A DNA stretch of 18,510 nt from Chromera velia (lineage: Eukaryota; Sar; Chromeraceae): assembly GCA_018398765.1 (NCBI GenBank), contig JAHBMJ010001690.1, positions 9,109-27,618 of the forward strand, in the 5' to 3' direction. Positions 7,109-15,203 of this stretch are shown in pieces; position 1 is the first letter of the stretch, and each line of letters starts with the position of its first letter. The position numbers were made by a program, and so were the translations under genes. The notes under the pieces were generated by a model. That model saw nothing but the letters and a program-made list of their open reading frames with translations. It was not told where the DNA came from and made no database searches.

Positions 7109-8744
7109 ACACATCTGTGCAGGTGCATTCGCGACTGGAGAGGCCGCGAAGACAAAGCACAAGAGGAGGAGCGCCCCCATCGGGGAGGATGGCAGAAAGG
7201 TCCGCATGTTTGAGAAGTGCGAGCACGGCAAGAAGCGTTACTTCTGCCGTGACTGTGGGGGAATGGGCCTTTGTGAGCACGATCGAGAGCGCAACCGGTG
7301 CAAGTATTGCGGAGGTAGTGGCATCTGCGCACACGGTCGGCAGAAGTATCAGTGCAGAGAGTGTGGGGGGAAAGGGATCTGTGCCCATGGTCTCCAAAAA
7401 TCCCAGTGCGCTCCTTGCGGGGGGGGAGGGGTGTGCATTCACCAGAAGAAAAAGTACTATTGCCCGGAGTGTGGGGGCAAGGGAATTTGCGAACACGGCA
7501 AGCACCGTTACTATTGCAAGCTGTGCGTAGGGGCTAGGAAAAGCGTGTACTGCGTTCACGGACGAGACAAGCGCCGCTGTATCGAGTGTGGGGGCAGCAG
7601 TCTGTGTGAGCACAAAAAGCGCAAGCACTCCTGCAGAGAGTGCAAGGAGTACGTCAAACGCATCGCTGAACAGCAGGCTAGTGGTCAGCTGTTGCTGGAC
7701 CCCTCTCACTACCTCCACCCAACCGCCCACGTACAGCAGGTACAGCCGATGGAGACAAACTCTCGGGCTGCTGCAGCTGCTGCAGCAAGCTCCTTCTCCA
7801 TGCAGCCCGACATGCACGCACATGCCCATGCCCATACACACGCACATGCTCATGCGCATGCGCATGGAGGGGAGATGGAGCTGCATCACGAGGCTCCGAG
7901 TGCAATCGTGACGGATGCGGCAAAAGAGAGAGCTCGCCTCAAGTCGAGGTGCGAGCACGGCCGCCAGCGATATTTCTGCAAAGAGTGCGGGGGGAAGGGG
8001 ATCTGCGAGCACGGAAATCAAAAGCCGCAGTGCAAGCAGTGTGGAGGGAAAGGTGTGTGCATTCACGGAAAGAAGAGGTATTACTGTGCAGAGTGTGGGG
8101 GGAAGGGTGTGTGTGAGCACGGAAAGCAGAAAAGCTACTGCAAAGCGTGCAACGGACGCGCCTACTGCATTCACGGGAAGGACAAGAGGCGCTGTGCCCA
8201 TTGTGGGGGTTCCTCCCTGTGTCCCCACATGAAGCGCAAGCACGCCTGCCACCTCTGCAGAGACCCCGACCGGAACCCCGCCTCCGCTGCTGAGCGTGCG
8301 TCAGCCGCTGCGTCTGCTTCCTACTCCCCCCACCCGCACCAGATGCACCCCCATTCCCACCCCCACGACCCGCACCAGCACCACCACCCCGCCCACACGG
8401 CCCACTCACCCCTCCCAAATCTCACTGCCCACGCCCCCCACCCCTCCCACGCCCATCCTCACGCCCACGCGCCACACCCCGGCCATCCCGCCCACCCAGG
8501 CCACGCACACGCACCCCATCCTGCTGCTGTGCACCCAGGGCACCACCCGGGTCACCCAGGCCATCCCCATCCCATGATGCACGCGTATGTGCCCATGGCG
8601 CCGCCCCAGCACCCTGCTGTCCAGCCGCCACCGCAGCACCCAGGCCCCCCCCCCCACCAGCCCATGTACCACCAGGTCCCCCCTCCAGCGCCTGCACCGT
8701 CTGCCTTCAACCCAGGCGTGATGCCTGGGCAGAGGCTCAGGTAG
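5688..8744 (+). CDS. Two-exon gene for a tandem CxH...CxxC (zinc-knuckle-like) repeat protein, 864 aa
   Basis: Predicted join is 5688-6660 and 7123-8744. The ATG is the first in frame after a stop at 5670-5672. Splicing at GT 6661 and AG 7122 keeps the frame (phase 1) and joins two halves with the same repeat. The 18-residue unit C-x-H-x6-C-x2-C-G-G-x3 occurs 18 times: four copies at residues 96-162, eight at 357-498 and six at 601-703. The Cys-His-Cys-Cys set suggests one zinc ion per unit. Acidic Gly/Glu/His-rich sequence flanks block 1. Basic patches RKRVR (311-315) and KHKRR (336-340) suggest nuclear import. A His-Ala run (556-573) lies between blocks 2 and 3, and the C-terminus (726-864) is His/Pro-rich. 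No catalytic domain, signal peptide or membrane segment was seen. A nucleic-acid- or protein-binding role is inference. I remember similar repeats from algae and giant viruses but know no established function. Confidence 0.8.
5973..6173 (+). repeat. Zinc-motif block 1 (4 units)
   Basis: Four CxH...CxxC units start at residues 96, 114, 132 and 150, at an exact 18-residue spacing. This is the only block in exon 1, so it is the only one present in a product made without splicing. The last unit lacks the Gly-Gly that follows CxxC in the others. Confidence 0.85.
6231..6401 (+). repeat. Glu/Gly/His-rich octapeptide repeat
   Basis: Residues 182-238 are built from about seven imperfect 8-residue units of the pattern GGEGHxHE. 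At DNA level this is a G-rich minisatellite of roughly 24 bases with GGGGGGAG runs. Regularly spaced acid and histidine pairs could bind metal; that is inference from composition. Confidence 0.7.
6661..7122 (+). other. Intron (462 bases, GT-AG, phase 1)
   Basis: The donor reads GAAA|GTGGGT and the acceptor CTGTGCAG|GTGCAT. The interior is strongly pyrimidine-rich (TTTCTC and TCTCTG runs from about 6720 to 7060). Removing it fuses the exon 1 frame to exon 2 at a split Ser codon (residue 325) with no stop. Without removal, exon 1 reads 11 further codons to a TGA at 6693-6695. No other donor/acceptor pair I tried joined the two repeat-coding frames as cleanly, but there is no transcript evidence. 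Confidence 0.7.
7074..7106 (+). repeat. (TG)16 microsatellite beside the splice acceptor
   Basis: An uninterrupted run of 16 TG units plus one T lies just before ACACACA, with the intron's AG at 7121-7122. TGTGTGT and ACACACA (7100-7113) are self-complementary, so the acceptor region can fold. In translated frames this gives Val-Cys or Thr-His runs that are artefacts. Confidence 0.9.
7218..7643 (+). repeat. Zinc-motif block 2 (8 units)
   Basis: Units start at residues 357, 375, 393, 411, 429, 447, 468 and 486. All are 18 residues long except the sixth, which is 21 because of a short insert (VGARKSVY). The last six units correspond one to one with the six units of block 3. Confidence 0.85.
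7815..7868 (+). repeat. His-Ala dipeptide run
   Basis: Residues 556-573 alternate His with Ala (one Thr), encoded by CAYGCN-type repeats with many GCATGC and CACGCA steps. The run follows an alanine stretch (540-546) in the linker between blocks 2 and 3. Confidence 0.85.
7950..8258 (+). repeat. Zinc-motif block 3 (6 units)
   Basis: Units start at residues 601, 619, 637, 655, 673 and 691, all exactly 18 apart. Position-specific features match block 2: CIH...YYC in unit 3, DKRRC in unit 5, and KRKH in unit 6, preceded by GGSSL. Confidence 0.85.
8325..8741 (+). repeat. His/Pro-rich C-terminal low-complexity region
   Basis: Residues 726-864 are dominated by HP, HPGH, HAHAP and PPQHP patterns and are likely disordered. 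The coding strand is very C-rich here, in contrast to the G-rich exon 1. The final codons form a perfect DNA inverted repeat, CCCAGGC at 8711-8717 and GCCTGGG at 8723-8729. Confidence 0.8.
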
Positions 8745-9070
8745 ACCGGCGCCCCCCCGGACTGGGGGGAGAGGAAGGGGTGAGAGGGGGGATGCAGACT
8801 TCCCTTTTGAGTGAGAGGGGGGAGACGATCTGTCTTCTTCCTTTCTCCCGCAAATGCGTGCGTGAGTGAGCCATCTTCTTCTTGTCTTCTTCTGTGTGTG
8901 GCAGGAGAAGGAGGTGAGGTGGGGTTTGTGGGGGAGTGGCAAGTCATGCAGGGGGCAGGTCGTTGGTTGGTTGGTTGTACAGATGATGTATGCAGTTCGT
9001 TTTTCTTTTCTGTTGCATGAATGGATGAGAGCAGACAGGCAGACAGGTGACGAGGCAGACCCCGTGCATG
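8745..9070 (+). other. 3' flank / probable 3' UTR
   Basis: Directly after the TAG stop is a C7...G6 hairpin-like pair (about 8752-8769), then purine-rich DNA. No clear AATAAA was found close to the stop, so the transcript end is not located. Confidence 0.35.
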
Positions 9071-9072
9071 CA

Positions 9073-9172
9073 TTTGTTGTTGTTGTTCGAATTAGAGGGA
9101 GGGAGGGGGGGATTGGTTGTTGTTGTTGTTGTTCGAACTAGAGGGAGGGAGGGGGGGGGGGGATTGGGTTGG
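9073..9172 (+). repeat. Duplicated (TTG)n-GGGAGGGAGGGGGGG module, possible G-quadruplexes
   Basis: A module of TTG repeats, then TTCGAAYTAGA, then GGGAGGGAGGGGGGG occurs twice with a period of 46 bases (TTCGA at 9086 and at 9132). Each copy has four usable G3 runs with short loops on the plus strand, at about 9098-9111 and 9143-9164. The second copy has a longer G tract. Confidence 0.7.
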
Positions 9173-10275
9173 TGATCTTCGTGGTGGCCAACAGGCAGGC
9201 AGGCAGGCAGATCCGAGGAGCTCTTTGCTCCCTTCTCCTTCCCCTTCTCGTTTCCTCACTCATCCTCACTCACTAACTCTTCCTTCGTTCCCAAGCGAAA
9301 CGCCCCGCAAACGCGCACGCACGCACACGACCGACCATTTTTGTTCTCCTCTCTTCGTTCTAGAAAGGATGGATTGCTTCCTCCGTATTTTGGTTGCACT
9401 GGAGATGCGAGACAGACAAAAGGAGGCAACGGAACAGTCGGAGGGCGGGAAGTGAAGAGACGACCCGGATGGACCTCCTGGCGGGTTGGTTGCCTTCCTT
9501 GTTTGTGCCCTCCTTCTCTTACAGTGTAGATTCTCAGGAGGCATCTTCTTGCTGTGTGGGCTCTGAGAAGTGCGTCTCCAGAGAGAGGAAGCGACGGGGG
9601 GGGAGCGGTCGATCGATAGAGAGAAGAGGGAAAGGAAGGAAGGAGAGACAGTGCATGCGGGGAAGGTAGAAAGAAGGAGCCTGTCTATCGCCAGTGCCCC
9701 AGTTGTCCTGTTGCATCTGTGCATGCATTTTTTATTTAAACGATACCCGCTACTTTTTGTCTGTGTCTTCCTCTCTTTCTTTCTTCTTCAGCAGTTCCTG
9801 GAAAGGCAGGCCTCCTTCCGCCCATCCATGTGTATGCATGAGCCTTTGTGCTGTGTGTGTCTCTCTCTTTCTAACCATCTTTCTTTGCTTTGTTCCTCTC
9901 GTTCTCCTTTGCTCGCATGCTTGCGCTTCTGGGATTGTTTGTGAAGACATGAGGGAATACGTGAGTGGGTCAGCCGGCCTGTTTGTTGACTTTGCAATTT
10001 TCGTGCAATGAAGAAAGAAAGGCCCCTTAGAGGGAGAAGCTGTGGATGCAGAGTGAGTGAGTGAGGGAGAGCTGCCTGCCTGCATGCATGCATGGGGGAG
10101 AGCTGGAGGGGTTGAGGGGGTGTGGCAGACTGGGCTTTGTCCCTCCCCTCTATGCCCGTGTCTTTCCAGCTGACAGCCAAAGCAAAGGTCAAATCATCTT
10201 GCTGAGAGAGAGACGCATGTGTGTAAACAGAAAAGGCTCTCACGTAGCCACCTCTCCCCCCCCTCGTCATGTGTG

Positions 10276-10311
<36 letters not shown>

Positions 10312-10920
10312 TGTGAGTGAGTGAGTGAATTTGGAGGTGTGTGTGCTTGTATTCTCTGTATGAATGGTATTGTGTCCTTTTGACCCGCCGCTTTGGTCCT
10401 TTGTGGACGGGGATGATGGGCCTCCGCCTGTGTCCTCCTGAGTATATACAGTCCTGTCAAACAGACAGACAGACAGACAACCTGGGTGCACGGCTGTTCG
10501 TCTGCCGCGTTTTCTTTTTCTGCCCTCCCTTTAATTCCTCCAGGTCTATCGATCGGCCGATCTGCTCGATGGCAGGAAGTGTCAAGGAATGCAGAGGATC
10601 CACTTAGACACTCTATTTGCTTCCTGCCGAGCGTTCGGTGGCTGCTACTGGCTGGGCTGATCCGTGTGAGTGCGCAAGACGTCACACGCTTCAACCCACT
10701 TTGCACAGCTGCTAGCAGCTGCTTGGAAGAGTCTAATCATGTCTTTCGATTCGGTCGTCTTCCAATACGGGCACGCAGCTCCATGCACGCATTGGATGGC
10801 AAAGCTGCAGACAGTGCACGCATCTAGGCACGCATGAAAGTAGGACGGCCAACAACTGTAGACCAGGTTAAGTTACAGAAATTAGTTACAGTCATCAGTT
10901 GATTAGAGTTCTACTTAAAC
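9173..10920. other. Intergenic with microsatellites; no convincing gene
   Basis: The stretch contains GGCA units (9191-9210), pyrimidine-rich stretches ending in CAG that resemble splice acceptors (for example near 9525 and 9790), a (TG)16 run at 10278-10309 followed by GTGAGT units, and a 12-bp palindrome GATCGGCCGATC at 10551-10562. Open frames of 90-170 codons occur on both strands and overlap one another. None contains a recognisable domain. Confidence 0.4.
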
Positions 10921-11000
10921 TTGATTGATTGATTGATTGAAATAAATGTTTCAATGTTTGTATGCCCAGTGCGGAACCTATCAATCAATCAATCAATCAA
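10921..11000 (+). mobile_element. Very short element: perfect 20-bp inverted repeats around a LINE 3'-end-like core
   Basis: TTGA x5 at 10921-10940 is the exact reverse complement of TCAA x5 at 10981-11000, with a 40-base core between them. The end of the core and the start of the right arm (GCCC, then GCGGAACCTATCAATC) closely match the LINE 3' end at 17781-17804 (GCCC, then GGCGGAACATATCAATC). It is therefore probably an extremely 5'-truncated copy of the same retrotransposon, or a product of its 3' end. Confidence 0.5.
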
Positions 11001-11860
11001 TATAATTCTTAATTATTCTAGATCGATATTAAAGTTTTTAAATGCTAGTGTTATTGGCTGTGTGAATGTTAGACTAGGTCACTACGTGCGTAACTGTGGG
11101 CATATCTAGGAATATTATGTTATTATTATCGAATATGTCGAGCAATATTCAAATATCAATATACACTCTGGTGTCGCTGGCCCTAGCTAGCACTGCTAAC
11201 ATATTAAGTAATGTTAACATATAGTTTGTTAAACTGGCCGGAAGTCACTTAAAGTAGAAACTCTAAAAAAGGCGTAATAGTAAGGCAAAAAATATAGAAA
11301 TATACATAGAAACGGTTCTTTTTTCTTCATAAGTCTCCTTACAAATTTTTTCCTAGATAGAAACACACTCTGTCTGACACCAAACGCTAGATCCCTTAAG
11401 AGGCCGATGGCAATGGTGCATGATGGACGGACATAGATACGTACCATTTAATAGTATATTGTATGCTCAGTATTAGGGCGATAATATATGCTGGGATGTA
11501 CGTACTATAAACATACATCCGAACCCACTAAGAAATATATCGACTAGTATATCGATATACTGCATACTAGAGGTCTGGTAGTAGGGGAAGGGCTGCTCTT
11601 CTATAAGAGATACCCGGCCGTACCACCCCGCTCACCTAATTTTATAATATTTTGTGTGACCCTAAGTTCCTCATAGTTTTAACACCTATAACATCTTTCG
11701 CACTGAATCTCACCATATACCGTGGCATCCCTCCATGGCGCGCCACCTTGACGCGCCACTCTACAGTTTCTACCTCACTGTCCCTCACCCTGACTATCCG
11801 CCCTCCCATCTAAGTTCCCATCGTCCGATCAACTCTGTTAGACAACTTTCTGAAAGGGTC
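11001..11860. other. AT-rich intergenic stretch; no gene seen
   Basis: Stops are frequent in all frames. The right part (11720-11860) is more GC-rich, with GGCGCGCC, but not open. No RNA gene was recognised. Confidence 0.5.
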
Positions 11861-12033
11861 CTGACTGACTGACTGACTGACTAACTGACTGACTGACTGA
11901 CTGACTGACTAACTGACTGACTGACCGACTGACCAATTGACCGACTGACCAACTGACCGACTGACTGACTGACCGACTGACCGACTAACTGACTGACTGA
12001 CTAATTGACTGACTGACTGACTGACTAACTGAC
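11861..12033. repeat. Second (CTGA)n tetranucleotide array
   Basis: CTGA units with CTAA, CCGA, CCAA and CTAATTGA variants, of the same type as the array at 4261-4464. The Gln-Ser-Val-Ser reading on the minus strand follows from the repeat and is not a gene. Confidence 0.92.
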
Positions 12034-12319
12034 ACGTACGAACTTGCATACAATGAATATGAATGAACTTGAACGAAATGAATGCATGCAGGGACACAAC
12101 GTTGTAGTGCACTGTCAGGAGGGAAAGTTCTGATCAGTATCCATCGTTACAGTGAGTCAAGTGATTCCACGTTCAATTTAACGTTCATCTCCTGCAGCAA
12201 CCATCTGCATGCTCTGTCAATGTTTTCCTCTCTACACTCACTGCTGAATACCGTTCGTGCACTCACTCTATCTGTCGGACTGCTGCAATAAACCGCTTGA
12301 ATTGCGAAATAAGAAACGC

Positions 12320-12865
12320 TGTATGTCTCTCTGTATCTCAATCCATCTGTGTCACAATCTGTCTGTGTCTCTGTCTTTGTCTTGTCTCTGTCTGTATCTG
12401 TATTTCTGTAGGCGTCCTGTCTGTGTGTCTATCCGTGTCTCTGCCGGTATGTTTATTTGTGTCGGTGTCTCCATCTATATCTCTGTCTGTCTGTATCTCT
12501 ATCTTTGTCTCAGCCTATATCTCTTTGTGGGTGTCCGTCTTAGAGTTTGTGTGTGTCTACCAAGACAGCGCACCAAACGGGGAAAAACAAAAAAGGAGAA
12601 GAAAAAAATAAGCAAAAAAAACGAGAAGGCAGTTCATCTACCATCTCAGCCAGAGAAAAAGTAAGAAACGGAGCAAAACCTCAAGAAAACGAAAACCATA
12701 TAGCCTGCCTGTATATCCGTTTTTGTGTTTTTCGTTAAGTCTCTCTGTGTTTTTAAATCTTTATATGTGTCTCGCTGTGTTTCTGTCTCTGTATGTGTCT
12801 CTGTCTGTGTCTGTTTCAGACTGTGTATCCGTCTTTATGTCTCTCTGTATGCCTGCCTGTTTGGA
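12320..12865. repeat. (TGTCTC/TCTG)-type degenerate pyrimidine repeats around an A-rich island
   Basis: Two stretches of degenerate TGTCTC/TGTCTG/TATCTC units (about 12320-12545 and 12730-12865) flank an A-rich segment (about 12570-12700). The Ser/Val/Cys/Leu-rich frames across them follow from the 6-bp-like period. Confidence 0.6.
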
Positions 12866-12993
12866 AGAAGAAAAAAAAAAGAAAAAAAAAGAATCATATG
12901 ATGCCTCTGTGTGTACGTCTCTGCACAGATTTTATCTGTATGAGCATGTTTCTGCATTTTTCTGCATGATGTATGAACGAAATAGACGTATGA

Positions 12994-13131
12994 AACCAAG
13001 ATCTTTTAAAATTTGCAGGCCTACTTGATGAAGTTTCACCGGATATCTCTTCGAGCAGCATTAATACTCATCAGGACATGTCGGACCTTGGCGCACCCAA
13101 ACGACACCTTTCAGAATCAATTGGCACCTAG
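12994..13131 (+). other. Weak candidate terminal exon
   Basis: A 45-codon open frame ends at TAG 13129-13131, with a possible acceptor TTTGCAG at 13012-13018. The predicted end includes DEVSPDISSSS and SDLGAPKRHLSES, which has protein-like composition, but a frame of this length is expected by chance. No matching upstream exon was found. Confidence 0.15.
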
Positions 13132-13362
13132 ATTGGCACAGTATACCACAACTTTGGTCAGTGGGTTTTGTTTATATATTTAGGAGGAAGGGACAGACTT
13201 AGGCATGTATGCAAAGATGCTAAAACTAAAGCTTGATTGCGTTCTTTCGATCGAAAAGGCCAGCTCTTTCCTCCTTTTCTTCTCACTGTGTACAGCTCTG
13301 GTTCTTTGCTTTTTTAGTACCCTTTCTTTTGTGTTTCTTTCATTCCGTCCCCCTTAATTGTC

Positions 13363-13412
13363 TTCCTTCCTTCCTTCTTTCCTTCTTTCCTTCCTTCCTT
13401 CCTTCCTTCCTT
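13363..13412. repeat. (TTCC)n microsatellite
   Basis: CTTCC/TTCC units lie within a longer pyrimidine-rich stretch (13250-13450). The Leu/Ser/Phe-rich frame across it is a by-product. Confidence 0.9.
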
Positions 13413-13635
13413 TTCTTTTTGTTTGGATTCCGTTTTTTTTATCTTGCTTTTGAATCTTCCTGCCATTTGAGAATGGCCTCACTTTTTGGAGGACAACACA
13501 CTACACGCGTTTCCCGTGCAGCAGAGCTAAAAAAGTGAAGGACGAGAAAGGGACAGCGACTTGATATGAGTGTCTCCAGCGTTCTCTTGTATTCCCAGTT
13601 GTGCATGTCACCTACCTTGCATAATTAAAAAATGA

Positions 13636-13764
13636 TGGCTCTTTCTATCCATCGAAGTCGACGATGAAGCGTTTCTTCTCTACGCTTTCATACACGTTGT
13701 AAATGGAAATATGACGGTGCTGCAAGCAGCATCTCAAAACGTACACAACATGATGCCAAAGTAA
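13636..13764 (+). other. Weak candidate terminal exon
   Basis: A 43-codon open frame ends at TAA 13762-13764, with a pyrimidine tract and an AG (CTTTCTATCCATCGAAG) that could be an acceptor. The predicted residues include VDDEAFLLYAF and a tail VHNMMPK. The length is within chance expectation and no partner exon is identified. Confidence 0.12.
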
Positions 13765-14310
13765 TCTTGTTTATGAGCCTATTTTAAACGGTTCATTGAC
13801 TGTTACAGTTAGCATTAAAGCAAATTGATATGGAAGATTTTTTTTACGTGTAAATCTGTGTATTGCTCACTGACTGTAGCATAGAAAGAAGAGAAAAATC
13901 TAACAGAAAGACAATAAACACCTCGACTTTACATGCAAGGTGAGCAACAATATGCAAGGCGTAGTTCAGCCTGCTGTATGAGTCTCACAAGTAAAGTATA
14001 AAATCAGTTTTTTCAAACACGTGAGCCCTTTGCGCCTTTCTCTTACTGCATGCCTCTCTGATTTTCTCGATCATGTGTTTGCTCTCCCACTCTTTTTTTT
14101 CCTCTTGTTTTGCTTCCGTCCTCTTTATCCTTCTTTCCTCTTCCTCGTCTGAACTCTGTCCTTTTTCTTCCGTTCTCTCCATTTTGCGCCCGACCTCCAT
14201 CTTTTTTCAAAAAAATCTGTTTGGCTCTTGAGAATTGCCTTGCGGACTGTACATGCACAATTTTACGCATGCAGGAGAGCTAGAGAGGCGAAGAAAGGGA
14301 CCCAGCAAAG

Positions 14311-14442
14311 ATGTCCACCATGGCAAGCTCTTCAGTAGCCTGTATGGACAGGCCTAACGCACGAGTAGAGCAGAGAGCGAGATCAGCTCAAAGGCAGGCT
14401 CGGAAGAAACTGGACGGCAAAACGGTTAGGCGGCCCGGGTAA
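14311..14442 (+). CDS. Small basic ORF, 43 codons, possible first exon
   Basis: An ATG at 14311, with a second ATG in good initiation context (ACCATGG) at 14320, opens a 43-residue frame rich in Arg, Gln and Ala (for example RARSAQRQARKKLDGK). It reads to a TAA at 14440-14442, and GGGTAATC there could be a splice donor. A downstream acceptor CTTACAG ends at 14617. Function unknown. It may be a chance frame; no domain was recognised. Confidence 0.2.
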   Translation: MSTMASSSVACMDRPNARVEQRARSAQRQARKKLDGKTVRRPG

Positions 14443-15203
14443 TCAAAATATAGTTGTACAATAAAAAATCATTTTACATATGTAGCTCAATTTGATGTCA
14501 AATATGTAATTTTGGTTTATGCTGTCTACATTTTTCAAAGAATGTTTCAAGGATCTTACCTCACCTAACGTTCTTCTTTCATATACACTTAATTGTTACT
14601 TAATTGCGTGCTTACAGAGAAGGCTGCCGGGAACGGACCTTTCTGGACTAAGTAGGAAGTTGCAATCCGATAGCAGAGGCAAAACGTACTTAACTACGTA
14701 AACTGCATAATCTTGGCTACGCTGTTGCCTTGGAGAAAGCGATCAAAATCTTCTAGCTGACTTGCATGGCATATGGTCGAGCAGAATTACGCCTCAGGTG
14801 TATGTTGAATGCGTGCATGCACGTGTGCAGAAATGGACCCTAAAAGGTGCAAAAGGGCCATAAAAAGGGATTCTCGGGCTCCCCTCAAACGGCATCGAAA
14901 CCCTAAATGAAAAACTGGAGAGGACTCAGAAACGCAAAGTTAAAGCAAGCTGGGTTTTTTCCTTGCCTATTGAGCTTTTGGAGTGATTTTAATTGCATCG
15001 TGTCAGGTTGAACGTTTTACAAACTCTGTTCGGTTCTTTAACGCTGCTGTGCAACACAAGATTTGTGCGTGTAGAGGTCGAGATCGATTGACATATATTT
15101 GCACAAGTTTGTGAACTAGTCTACAGTGATCTGATGTATTGACAACAAGATCTCTCTTGTGCTAGACACACACACTAGCATACACAATCATGCAATCAGA
15201 CAC

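Noticed and set aside
7059-7122. Start of exon 2 at an ATG before the (TG)n run
   Set aside because: This would give a run of Cys-Val residues encoded by a microsatellite. Splicing to exon 1 at 7122 explains the frame and adds a matching repeat block.
6929-7530. Other plus-strand frames across the intron and exon 2
   Set aside because: They are out of frame with the zinc-motif repeats and composed of simple sequence or shadow sequence.
7023-8252. 409-codon open frame antisense to exon 2
   Set aside because: It is a shadow of the plus-strand repeat gene. It crosses the (TG)n run as a Thr-His run and has no motif of its own.
10194-10706. 170-codon minus-strand open frame
   Set aside because: It contains a Thr-His run from (TG)n and overlaps equally long plus-strand frames; no domain.
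11909-12112. Gln-Ser-Val-Ser repeat protein on the minus strand
   Set aside because: It is a translation of the (CTGA)n array.
12257-12664. Ser/Leu/Val/Cys-rich membrane-like protein
   Set aside because: It follows the TGTCTC-type repeat; its apparent hydrophobicity comes from the simple sequence.
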